From NCBI GenBank assembly GCA_036275365.1, contig DASUDX010000118.1:1-39526 (forward strand): DNA of 39,526 nucleotides. The letters run 5' to 3'. The notes beneath the pieces were generated by a model, which ran no database searches, was not told the origin of the DNA, and saw nothing but the letters and a program-made list of their open reading frames with translations. Position 1 is the first letter of the stretch. Every line of letters starts with the position of its first letter. The position numbers were made by a program, and so were the translations under genes. Source of the stretch: DASUDX01 sp036275365. Its GTDB lineage: Bacteria > Pseudomonadota > Gammaproteobacteria > Nevskiales > Nevskiaceae. This document shows positions 33,421 through 39,526 of the stretch, piece after piece.

Positions 33421-34154
33421 GCTATCTGCTCGAAGCCCTGCGCCGGGCCGAGCGCGAGCGCGCCCAGGGCCAGCCGCCCAGCCTGCAGCCCGGCGCCACC
33501 GCGCCGAGCGCGGTCGAAGCCCCGCGCGGCGTTCGCGGTCTGACCCTGCTGCTGGTGGCGATGGTCGGTGTGCTCGCCGGCGCCTGGCTGTTCGGCGCGC
33601 CGCGGACCGCCCCCGCCCCATCCGCCGCGCCGACCGCGGCCGCCGCGCCACCGCCCGCACCGGCGGTGACCACCCTGCGGGCCGCCCCCGCCGTGCCGCC
33701 GCCGGCGCTGGAAGACAACGGCGAACGCACGCTCGATGATCTCTGGGAGGGGGAGGCCGCGAGCGCAGCCGCCGCGCCGGTGGTCGAGCCGCGGCCGGTT
33801 CCGGCAGCGGTGACGGCGATGGTCGAGCCGGTTCCCGCCCCGGCCCCCGCCGCGCCGTCCACCCCCGCTGCCGGCGAAGCGGAGCCGCCGGCGGTGCAGA
33901 CGGGCAGCACGCCGGCGCCAGCGGCGCCGCTGGCGCTCGCCGATCTGGATGCCAGCACCCGCGCCGAGCTGAGCCTGCCGCCGATCGATGTCCATGTCAG
34001 CGATGCCGACCCGCGGCGCCGCTTCATCCTCAGCGGCGGTCAACGCCTGACCGAGGGCGACAGCCTGCCCGGCGGGGTGGTGCTGCGCGAGATCGTTGCC
34101 GGCGGGCTGGTGGTGGAGTTCCGCGGCCAGCGGATTCTGGTGCCGGTGCAGTAG
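33417..34154 (+). CDS. gspB: GspB/ExeB-like secretin assembly protein
   Basis: The 245-residue product begins VSYLLEALRRAERERAQG, the conserved cytoplasmic start of GspB/PulB relatives. It has one membrane helix near residues 41-60, a long Pro/Ala periplasmic linker, and the C-terminal T2SSB domain (LPPIDVHVSDADPRRRFILS, then GDSLPGGVVLREIVAGGLVV). With GspA it inserts the T2SS secretin. The GTG start overlaps the gspA stop as GTGA. No other gsp gene is in the window. Confidence 0.85.
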   Translation: MSYLLEALRRAERERAQGQPPSLQPGATAPSAVEAPRGVRGLTLLLVAMVGVLAGAWLFGAPRTAPAPSAAPTAAAAPPPAPAVTTLRAAPAVPPPALEDNGERTLDDLWEGEAASAAAAPVVEPRPVPAAVTAMVEPVPAPAPAAPSTPAAGEAEPPAVQTGSTPAPAAPLALADLDASTRAELSLPPIDVHVSDADPRRRFILSGGQRLTEGDSLPGGVVLREIVAGGLVVEFRGQRILVPVQ

Positions 34155-34158
34155 CGGC

Positions 34159-34719
34159 CTAGACCCGCCGCAGGGCCCACAGGCTCAGGCACAGGCCCTG
34201 GTGGGCCAGCCAGCGGCCCTCGGCCTGCCAGCCGGCCAGCAGGCGCCGCGCCAGCGCCGAACGGGGCTGGATGGTGAAGCGCTGATCGGTCTGCGGCGTC
34301 ACCTGGACCTCATCGAACTCCAGCCACTCGCCGTGCAGCGGATGCAGGGCCTTGTGCACGCACTCCTTGGCGCCGAACCAGGCCACGCCCCAGGCGGCGG
34401 TGGCGGCCGGATCGGCTGCCGCCTCGCTGGCCAGGGCCAGCCCCACCACCTCCTCCGGCAGCGGCCGCCAGGGTTCGATGTCCACCCCGAGGGTGGTCCA
34501 GCGGGCATCGCTGACCGCAGCGACCGCTGCGGCGGCGCAGTGGGCCAGACTCAGGGCATGGCCGGCCGGCGCCAGCGGGGCCGCGCCCGGTCGCACCGGC
34601 AGCGGCCAGTCCGCGGCCTGCGGACAACCGGCCTGGCGCAGGGCCTCACGGGCGGCCTGGCGTGCCGCCGCCGACTGCCGCTGACGCGCGGGCTCGACGC
34701 CCGCGGGCACCGCCTGCAC
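34159..34719 (-). CDS. 4'-phosphopantetheinyl transferase (Sfp/AcpT type)
   Basis: The product carries the two PPTase signatures: GVDIEPWRPL near residue 78 and WFGAKECVHKALHP near residue 115. It would move the phosphopantetheine arm from CoA to carrier proteins. The listed GTG start gives 186 residues, shorter than most Sfp/AcpT proteins of about 210-240. Coding-like sequence in the same frame continues upstream (LSHPLSASFEPLPGVWLAV) and overlaps the epsG end without any ATG or GTG, so the true start may be earlier at an unusual codon. It is the last gene of the eps run; no PKS or NRPS is nearby. Confidence 0.8.
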   Translation of the reverse strand: MQAVPAGVEPARQRQSAAARQAAREALRQAGCPQAADWPLPVRPGAAPLAPAGHALSLAHCAAAAVAAVSDARWTTLGVDIEPWRPLPEEVVGLALASEAAADPAATAAWGVAWFGAKECVHKALHPLHGEWLEFDEVQVTPQTDQRFTIQPRSALARRLLAGWQAEGRWLAHQGLCLSLWALRRV

Positions 34720-34769
34720 CGCCAGCCAGACGCCGGGCAGCGGCTCGAAGCTGGCGCTGAGGGGGTGGC

Positions 34770-35651
34770 TCAGAAGCGCAGCATCACGCTGCCCAGCACC
34801 TCGGCGCGGGCCGCCGCCAGACGCTTGAGCAGCTCGCGGGTGGCGGTCAGCGAGGTGCGGTGCACGCGGGTGCAGATCAGCACCCGCTGCGCCTGCTGGA
34901 TCACCGCCAGGGCATCGGAGACCTCGGCCGAGGGCGTGTCGATGACGATGTGGCTGTAGCGCCGCTGCCAGCTGCGCAGAGCCTCGCCGAACATGCCGCC
35001 GGAGAGCAGTTCGAGCGGCTGCGGCGGACGCAGGCCGGTCACCAGCACATTGAGCTGGGGCAGTCCGTGCACGGCATGCACGCGGGCATTGCCACGGCTC
35101 AGCACCTGGGCGAGGCCGTCCTCGTTGTCGACCCCGAACAGCTGGTGCTGGCGCGGGTGGCGGAAGTCGGCATCCACCAGCAGGGTCGGCTCGCCGAGCT
35201 GGGCGAAGGCGATGGCGAGCTCGGCGGCCAGTCGCGAGCGGCCCTCCTGGCGTCCGGGGCTGGCCAGCACCACCGTGTTGGCCTCGGCCGGGCGGCGCAG
35301 CAGCAACTCGGTGCGCAGGGCACGCAGCCGCTCGGCATGACGATCGTAGGGGTCGTGCGCGATCTGCAGCTCGCGCACCACCGTGGCGGTGGCAACCACC
35401 GCAGCGGCAGCCTCGTTGCGGGCGGCCAGCAGATCGGCGCTGGTGATCAGCCCGAGCCGCAGGGCGGCCTCCTCGAAGCGCAGCTCCTGCTGCTGCTGCA
35501 GGCTCTGGATGGCGCGCAGATCGGCCTCGCTCAGGCGGGCGCGCTGGGCCAGCGCCTGCATCAGCCGGCTGCCGGCATCCAGGCTGCCGGCGCTGCGGCC
35601 GGGAATCAGGCCGCTCTGGGTGATGGCCATGCCGGTGCCCGGCGTGCTCAC
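34770..35651 (-). CDS. epsG: EpsG-type chain-length tyrosine kinase
   Basis: The 293-residue product is a BY-kinase/CpsD-like P-loop ATPase. The first 90 residues are a helical region with an LGLITSADLLAA MshEN-like segment. The ATPase core has SPGRQEGRSRLAAELAIAF at the Walker A site with Arg in place of the usual Lys, then TLLVDADFRHPRQHQLFG (Walker A prime) and HIVIDTPSA (Walker B). EpsG proteins (TIGR03029) are known for a GEGRS loop, so the Arg fits that family. There is no C-terminal tyrosine cluster. The GTG start overlaps the epsF stop as GTGA. Confidence 0.85.
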   Translation of the reverse strand: MSTPGTGMAITQSGLIPGRSAGSLDAGSRLMQALAQRARLSEADLRAIQSLQQQQELRFEEAALRLGLITSADLLAARNEAAAAVVATATVVRELQIAHDPYDRHAERLRALRTELLLRRPAEANTVVLASPGRQEGRSRLAAELAIAFAQLGEPTLLVDADFRHPRQHQLFGVDNEDGLAQVLSRGNARVHAVHGLPQLNVLVTGLRPPQPLELLSGGMFGEALRSWQRRYSHIVIDTPSAEVSDALAVIQQAQRVLICTRVHRTSLTATRELLKRLAAARAEVLGSVMLRF

Positions 35652-37033
35652 CGGATCTCCCCGAGCTCGGCCAGCACCGGCAGGCGCAGCTCCCGCTCCA
35701 GATCGTCGCGGCTGCGCACCCGCCGCCGCATCAGCTCGAGCAGCAGGCAGATCGCGGTGCCCACCATCAGCCCGGCAAACAGGGCGAGGATCACATTCTG
35801 GGTGGCCTTGGGGCGGCTGTGGCGCAGCGGCGGGGTGGCGGCGCTGACCAGCCGCGCCGGGCTGTAGCGGCTCTGCGCGCTGAGCAGGATCTGGTCGTAG
35901 CCCTGCAGCGCCGACTCATAGACCTTGGTGGCCGACTCCAGCTCGCGCAGATAGCGGGTGCCCTCGTCCTGCAGGCGGCGGGTTTCCAGCAGGGTCTCGC
36001 GCTGGCGCTCGACCTCGCGGCGCAGCTGCTGCTCGACGCTGCGGGCGGCGTCGAGCTCGGCGCGGGCACCGCCGCCATAGGCGCCGATCTCGCGCTGCAG
36101 GCGCTCGCGGGTGGTGGCGATCTCCGCCTGCAGGGCCTGGTACTCCGGGTGCCGGGTGCCGAGCGTGGCGCTGAGCTCGGCCATCCGCGCCTCCTGCTGG
36201 GCCAGCTGGGTCTTCAGGCTCTGCACCAGGGCGGATTCCAGCACCGCGGCACTGGTCTCGGCACCGCGCGCGTGGCGCTGCTCGGCCAGCCGGCGCTGCG
36301 ACTCGGCCTCGGCCAGCCGGCGGTCGAGCTCGAGCAGGCGCTCGGCGTCCACATCCACCTTCTGGTCGAGATCGATCAGGCCGGTGCGCTGGCGGAACTC
36401 GGTGACCCGGGTCTGCGCCGCATCCACCGCCGTGCGCAGCGACTCCAGCTGGGTGCCGTAGCGATCGGCCTGCTCACGCACCGGCGCGCCGCTGCGCTCC
36501 TGCGCCGCCTCCAGATAGCGGTTGGCCACGGCATTGGCGCCGGCCGCGGCCAGCTGCGGGTCGCGGGCGCTGTAGGTGACATAGATGAAGCGGCTCTGCT
36601 TGCCCTGGCTCACCGAGAGATCGCGGGCCAGGCCGGCCATCACCCATTCGCGCAGACCGGTGCCGCCCTCGCCGCTGTAGCCGGCCAGATACTCCTCGCG
36701 GCTGGCGAGTCCGAGGGCATCGACCACCGGCAGCAGCACCACCGGGCTGGTCATGAACTCCATCTGGGTGAGCAGATAGCTCTCCGCCAGCATCGGCGAG
36801 AAATCGCGGCCGCTGAGCGGATCGTTGATCTCGAAATCGACCAGCAGCGTGGCGGTGGCCTCGTAGCTGCGCGGCAGCAGCTTGCTCACCACCCCGGTGA
36901 ACACCACCAGCACCGCGGTGATCAGGGCGATCGCATAGCGACGGGCCCAGATCATCGTGCCGATCTGCTGGGGCGTCGGCGCGCTGGCGATGAACGGCGT
37001 CGGCAGCGCGGCCTCGGTCTCGGCGGGCAGCAT
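35648..37033 (-). CDS. epsF: EpsF-type polysaccharide chain-length determinant (Wzz family)
   Basis: The 461-residue product has two membrane helices, at about residues 32-52 and 423-445. Between them is a long periplasmic coiled-coil region (residues 180-390; LDRRLAEAESQRRLAEQRH and similar). This is the Wzz/PCP layout. The second helix is followed by LELMRRRVRSRDDLERELRLPVLAELG, the usual short cytoplasmic link to the kinase. It sets polymer length with EpsG and feeds EpsE. Its ATG shares one base with the epsE stop (TGATG). Confidence 0.92.
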   Translation of the reverse strand: MLPAETEAALPTPFIASAPTPQQIGTMIWARRYAIALITAVLVVFTGVVSKLLPRSYEATATLLVDFEINDPLSGRDFSPMLAESYLLTQMEFMTSPVVLLPVVDALGLASREEYLAGYSGEGGTGLREWVMAGLARDLSVSQGKQSRFIYVTYSARDPQLAAAGANAVANRYLEAAQERSGAPVREQADRYGTQLESLRTAVDAAQTRVTEFRQRTGLIDLDQKVDVDAERLLELDRRLAEAESQRRLAEQRHARGAETSAAVLESALVQSLKTQLAQQEARMAELSATLGTRHPEYQALQAEIATTRERLQREIGAYGGGARAELDAARSVEQQLRREVERQRETLLETRRLQDEGTRYLRELESATKVYESALQGYDQILLSAQSRYSPARLVSAATPPLRHSRPKATQNVILALFAGLMVGTAICLLLELMRRRVRSRDDLERELRLPVLAELGEIR

Positions 37034-38679
37034 CAGAAGAAGCGCTCCTTGACGGTGACCACATCATTGGCCAGCACCGGATCGCTGAGCGCCGCGCTCT
37101 GGCTGCGCAGCACGCCATCCGGGCCACGCCGCTTGATCTCCAGGCGGCGATCGCTGCCCTTGTCGGTAAGCCCGCCGGCACGCGCCAGGGCCTGGATCAC
37201 CGTGGTGCCCGGCTCCAGCGGATAGGCGTTGGGGTTGCGGACCTCGCCGAAGACGAAGAACAGATCGGCCTTCGGCACCATGATGGTGTCACCGGCGCGC
37301 AGCTCCACCGCACCGGCCTGGGCCTGACCGCGCAGCAGGGCCTGCAGGTCCAGCTCGTAACGGCCCACCTCGGCGCCCTGGCTGCGCAGCAGCGTCACCC
37401 GCTGGGCGCCGGTGGGCGCGATGCCGCCGGCGAGCGCCAGCGCATCGAGCACCGTGGTGCGCACATCCAGCGGGAAGCGCCCGGGCCGCTGGACCTCGCC
37501 GAGCACGCTGATCTGCTGGCTGCGGAACTCGTTGAGCGTGACGGTGACCTGGGGGTCGACGAGGTAGTCGCCGGCGCGCAGGGCCTCGGCCACCGCCCGG
37601 CCGGCATCGGCCGGCGCCAGACCCGCCACCCGCACCGCGCCAGCCAGTGGCAGCTCGACGCGACCGTCCTCGGTGACATAGGCGGTGGTGCTCAGCTCGG
37701 GCCGCCCGAACACGGTGACATTGACCACATCGCCCGCGCCGATGGTCAGCGGCGAGCCGCCGGCGGACAGCGGCAGGGCGGTGGGCGCCGCCAAGCTTGC
37801 CATCGGCGTGGCCGGGGCCAGGGTCTGCGGCGGCAGCGGCGCCGGCATCAGCCGCGGCGGCTCGGCGGCCGCGCCCGGGGCAAGCGGCGCCGCTGCGGGC
37901 GCCGCCGGGGCCGCTGCCAGCCAGCGGTCCTTGTCCGATACCGTCTGGTTGCGCACGCTCAGCCGCGAGGCCTCGGCGGAGGTCGGGCCGGCGGGCAGCA
38001 CGGGCGCTGCGGGCGGGGGATCGGCCGGGCCGAACAGGCGACCGAAGAACCGCCGCAGCGGACCCGGGCCGGTCTCGGTGGGCGGCGCGGTCTCGCGGGC
38101 GGTCAGCACCGGCGGCAGCGTGCGGGTTTCGATGACGGTGCCGGCGGGCTCGAGGCGCGGATCGCGCAGCTCCAGCGGCGGCGGCGGCAGGCGCTCGGTG
38201 GCCTCGACCGGCGCCGGGTCGCGAGGCCCCTGCAGCGGCGCACCGAAGCCCGGATCGAGCGGCGCCGTAGCGGGGAGCTGGTCGAGCCCGTCGCGGATCA
38301 CCGGGCGGCTCGGGGGCGGCGGCTCGGCAACCCGCACCGGCGCCAGCGGCACCAGCCCCGGCGCACGGACGCTGGGCATCACCGGGGCGGGCGGCGGCGG
38401 CAGCGGACGGGTCTGCACCGGCTGGTCGAACGCGGGTGCCGGCACGGTCTCGATGCGCCGCAGGCCAGGGCCGCTGATCGGCGCGGCGGGGCCTTCGATC
38501 GGCGCCGGCATCGGCTCCAGTCCGTAGATCACCGGGGCGGGCGCGCCGTCACCCGTGCGCTGGGCCAGCAGGGCGGAGGGTCCGAACAGGAGTGCGAGCA
38601 GCAGAATCCGGGGGAAGCGTCGCCGTGCCGCCTGCGGGGCGGGAGCAGGGCTGGTCGACGCGGACTTCAAACTCGGCAT
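37033..38679 (-). CDS. epsE: EpsE/Wza-like polysaccharide export protein with a long Pro-rich N-terminal region
   Basis: The 548-residue product has a signal peptide (RILLLALLFGPSALLAQ) without a lipobox cysteine. About 280 residues of Pro/Ala-rich, low-complexity sequence follow. The Poly_export domain starts near 315 (LTIGAGDVVNVTVFGRPELS). Two SLBB-type segments come next (ISVLGEVQRPGRFPLDVRTT and FFVFGEVRNPNAYPLEPGTT), and the protein ends in VVTVKERFF. EpsE proteins elsewhere are about 250-300 residues, so this one is roughly doubled by the Pro-rich part. It is the first gene of the operon and forms the outer-membrane outlet for the polymer. Confidence 0.87.
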   Translation of the reverse strand: MPSLKSASTSPAPAPQAARRRFPRILLLALLFGPSALLAQRTGDGAPAPVIYGLEPMPAPIEGPAAPISGPGLRRIETVPAPAFDQPVQTRPLPPPPAPVMPSVRAPGLVPLAPVRVAEPPPPSRPVIRDGLDQLPATAPLDPGFGAPLQGPRDPAPVEATERLPPPPLELRDPRLEPAGTVIETRTLPPVLTARETAPPTETGPGPLRRFFGRLFGPADPPPAAPVLPAGPTSAEASRLSVRNQTVSDKDRWLAAAPAAPAAAPLAPGAAAEPPRLMPAPLPPQTLAPATPMASLAAPTALPLSAGGSPLTIGAGDVVNVTVFGRPELSTTAYVTEDGRVELPLAGAVRVAGLAPADAGRAVAEALRAGDYLVDPQVTVTLNEFRSQQISVLGEVQRPGRFPLDVRTTVLDALALAGGIAPTGAQRVTLLRSQGAEVGRYELDLQALLRGQAQAGAVELRAGDTIMVPKADLFFVFGEVRNPNAYPLEPGTTVIQALARAGGLTDKGSDRRLEIKRRGPDGVLRSQSAALSDPVLANDVVTVKERFF

Positions 38680-38794
38680 GCCCGGTGGCGCTCGTGAAGT
38701 TAGATAAATCGTAACACAGCCCCGCCAGTGGAAAACCAGCCGCGCAGCGGGTCATCGACGGGGATTGACGAGGGCCCCGGGTTTGCCGGCCGGA

Positions 38795-38822
38795 TTGAAA
38801 GCCGGCCCTCGGCACCCAGCTT
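38795..38822 (+). promoter_or_regulatory. sigma-32-type heat-shock promoter for clpB
   Basis: ATTGAAA (TTGAAA at 38795-38800) and CCCAGCTT (38815-38822) are 14 nt apart, close to the sigma-32 form CTTGAAA-N13-15-CCCCATnT. The start codon lies 30 nt further on. ClpB is a standard sigma-32 gene. Confidence 0.65.
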
Positions 38823-38851
38823 GGGAGCATCCGCCCATCCAGGAGCGCCCC

Positions 38852-39526
38852 ATGCGCATGGACAAGCTCACCAGCCGCTTCCAGCAGGCCCTCGCCGAGG
38901 CCCAGAGCCTGGCCGTGGGCCGCGATCATCCCGCCATCGAGCCGGTGCATCTGCTGGCCGCCCTGCTCGCCCAGGACGGCGGCAGCAGCGCGCCGCTGCT
39001 GCAGCAGGCCGGCCTGCGGCTGGAGACCTTCCGCCCGCGGCTGGCCCAGCTGCTGGACCAGCAACCGCGGCTGGGACAGGCCACCGGCGAGGTCAGCGTC
39101 TCGCCGGCCCTGGCCAAGCTGCTCAATCTCTGCGACCGCCTGGCCCAGCAGGGCGGCGAGGCCTTCATCGCCAGCGAGCTGTTCCTGCGCGTGCTGGCCG
39201 AGGACCGCTCACCGCTGGGCGAGGCCCTGCGCGAGTGCGGGCTGCGCAAGGCCGCGCTGGAGCAGGCCATCGAGGCGCTGCGCGGCGGCCGCAAGCCGGA
39301 CTCCGCCGAGGCCGAGGACCAGCGCCAGGCCCTGCAGAAGTACACCCTGGATCTCACCGAGCGGGCCCGCGCCGGCAAGCTCGATCCGGTGATCGGCCGC
39401 GATGAGGAGATCCGCCGCCTGATCCAGGTGCTGTCGCGCCGCACCAAGAACAATCCGGCCCTGATCGGCGAGCCCGGGGTGGGCAAGACCGCGATCGTCG
39501 AGGGCCTGGCCAGCCGCATCGTCAAC
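38852..39526 (+). CDS. clpB: ClpB disaggregase, N-terminal part
   Basis: The first 225 codons are present; the gene runs off the window end. The product has a Clp_N domain (residues 1-145, with two repeats: HPAIEPVHLLAALL and GEAFIASELFLRVL). The linker QALQKYTLDLTERARAGKLD and then Walker A GEPGVGKT follow, with Lys 212, the same number as in E. coli ClpB. AGGAG lies 6 nt before ATG 38852. ClpB with DnaK resolves heat-induced aggregates. Confidence 0.97.
   Translation, partial: MRMDKLTSRFQQALAEAQSLAVGRDHPAIEPVHLLAALLAQDGGSSAPLLQQAGLRLETFRPRLAQLLDQQPRLGQATGEVSVSPALAKLLNLCDRLAQQGGEAFIASELFLRVLAEDRSPLGEALRECGLRKAALEQAIEALRGGRKPDSAEAEDQRQALQKYTLDLTERARAGKLDPVIGRDEEIRRLIQVLSRRTKNNPALIGEPGVGKTAIVEGLASRIVN

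Noticed and set aside
35230..35290. Loss of the Walker A lysine in EpsG as a sign of a dead kinase
   Set aside because: The EpsG family commonly has Arg at this place (GEGRS), so it is a family feature and not damage.
31540..38679. An exosortase (XrtA/PEP-CTERM) locus
   Set aside because: EpsE/F/G and a GspA-like ATPase occur in such loci, but no exosortase or PEP-CTERM protein is seen, and the ATPase has a peptidoglycan-binding end and a gspB partner.

Overview
The window is a gene-dense, very GC-rich stretch of bacterial chromosome. Gene content points to a free-living, flagellated, Gram-negative gammaproteobacterium. The signs are P-ring and L-ring flagellar genes, an OmpA porin, a TonB receptor under a Fur-like box, the dapA / gcvR / bcp neighbourhood, GspA-GspB, AstB, and an EpsE-EpsF-EpsG polysaccharide export set. 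Assignment below class level is not possible from the sequence alone; Chromatiales-, Nevskiales- or Xanthomonadales-like lineages are my inference. I see no insertion sequence, phage gene, rRNA or CRISPR array.

Layout. 1-2818 (minus): end of a flagellar operon, flgG-flgH-flgI-flgJ, with flgJ cut by the window edge and no flgF before flgG. 2923-4077: a DUF3047-type protein. 4153-4227: tRNA-Val(CAC). 4326-9090: a DUF2064/TIGR04282 glycosyltransferase-like protein, a small acidic protein, a LOG-family protein, a long-chain acyl-CoA ligase and a divergent acyl-CoA dehydrogenase whose 3' end is present again just downstream. 9272-11946: an OmpA porin with thrombospondin type-3 repeats, then an HNH protein and a SprT-like metalloprotein. 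11930-16621 (minus): a TonB siderophore receptor, a PepSY membrane protein and an ABC1/UbiB-like kinase, behind a Fur-like box. 16844-17725: a membrane desaturase. 17809-18467: tRNA-Arg(TCT) and tRNA-Ser(GGA); the tRNA-Ser is followed by a decaying tandem array of its own tail plus terminator. 18532-22472: a small lipoprotein, dapA, gcvR-like, bcp and a PIN-PhoH ATPase.

22487-29653 is the most unusual part. Two LuxR-type regulators of the same architecture flank a glycine-rich tandem-repeat exported protein, a small helical protein, a POTRA plus beta-barrel outer-membrane protein resembling TpsB/FhaC transporters, a periplasmic thioredoxin-like protein and a DUF1134 protein. I read this as a candidate undescribed surface or secretion module: a repeat exoprotein with a dedicated transporter. 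The function is inferred and nothing in the sequence proves the pairing.

29678-39526: astB, an ElaA-like acetyltransferase, and gspA-gspB (assembly of the type II secretin). Convergent to these is an operon epsE-epsF-epsG plus a 4'-phosphopantetheinyl transferase. Last is the start of clpB behind a sigma-32-like promoter.
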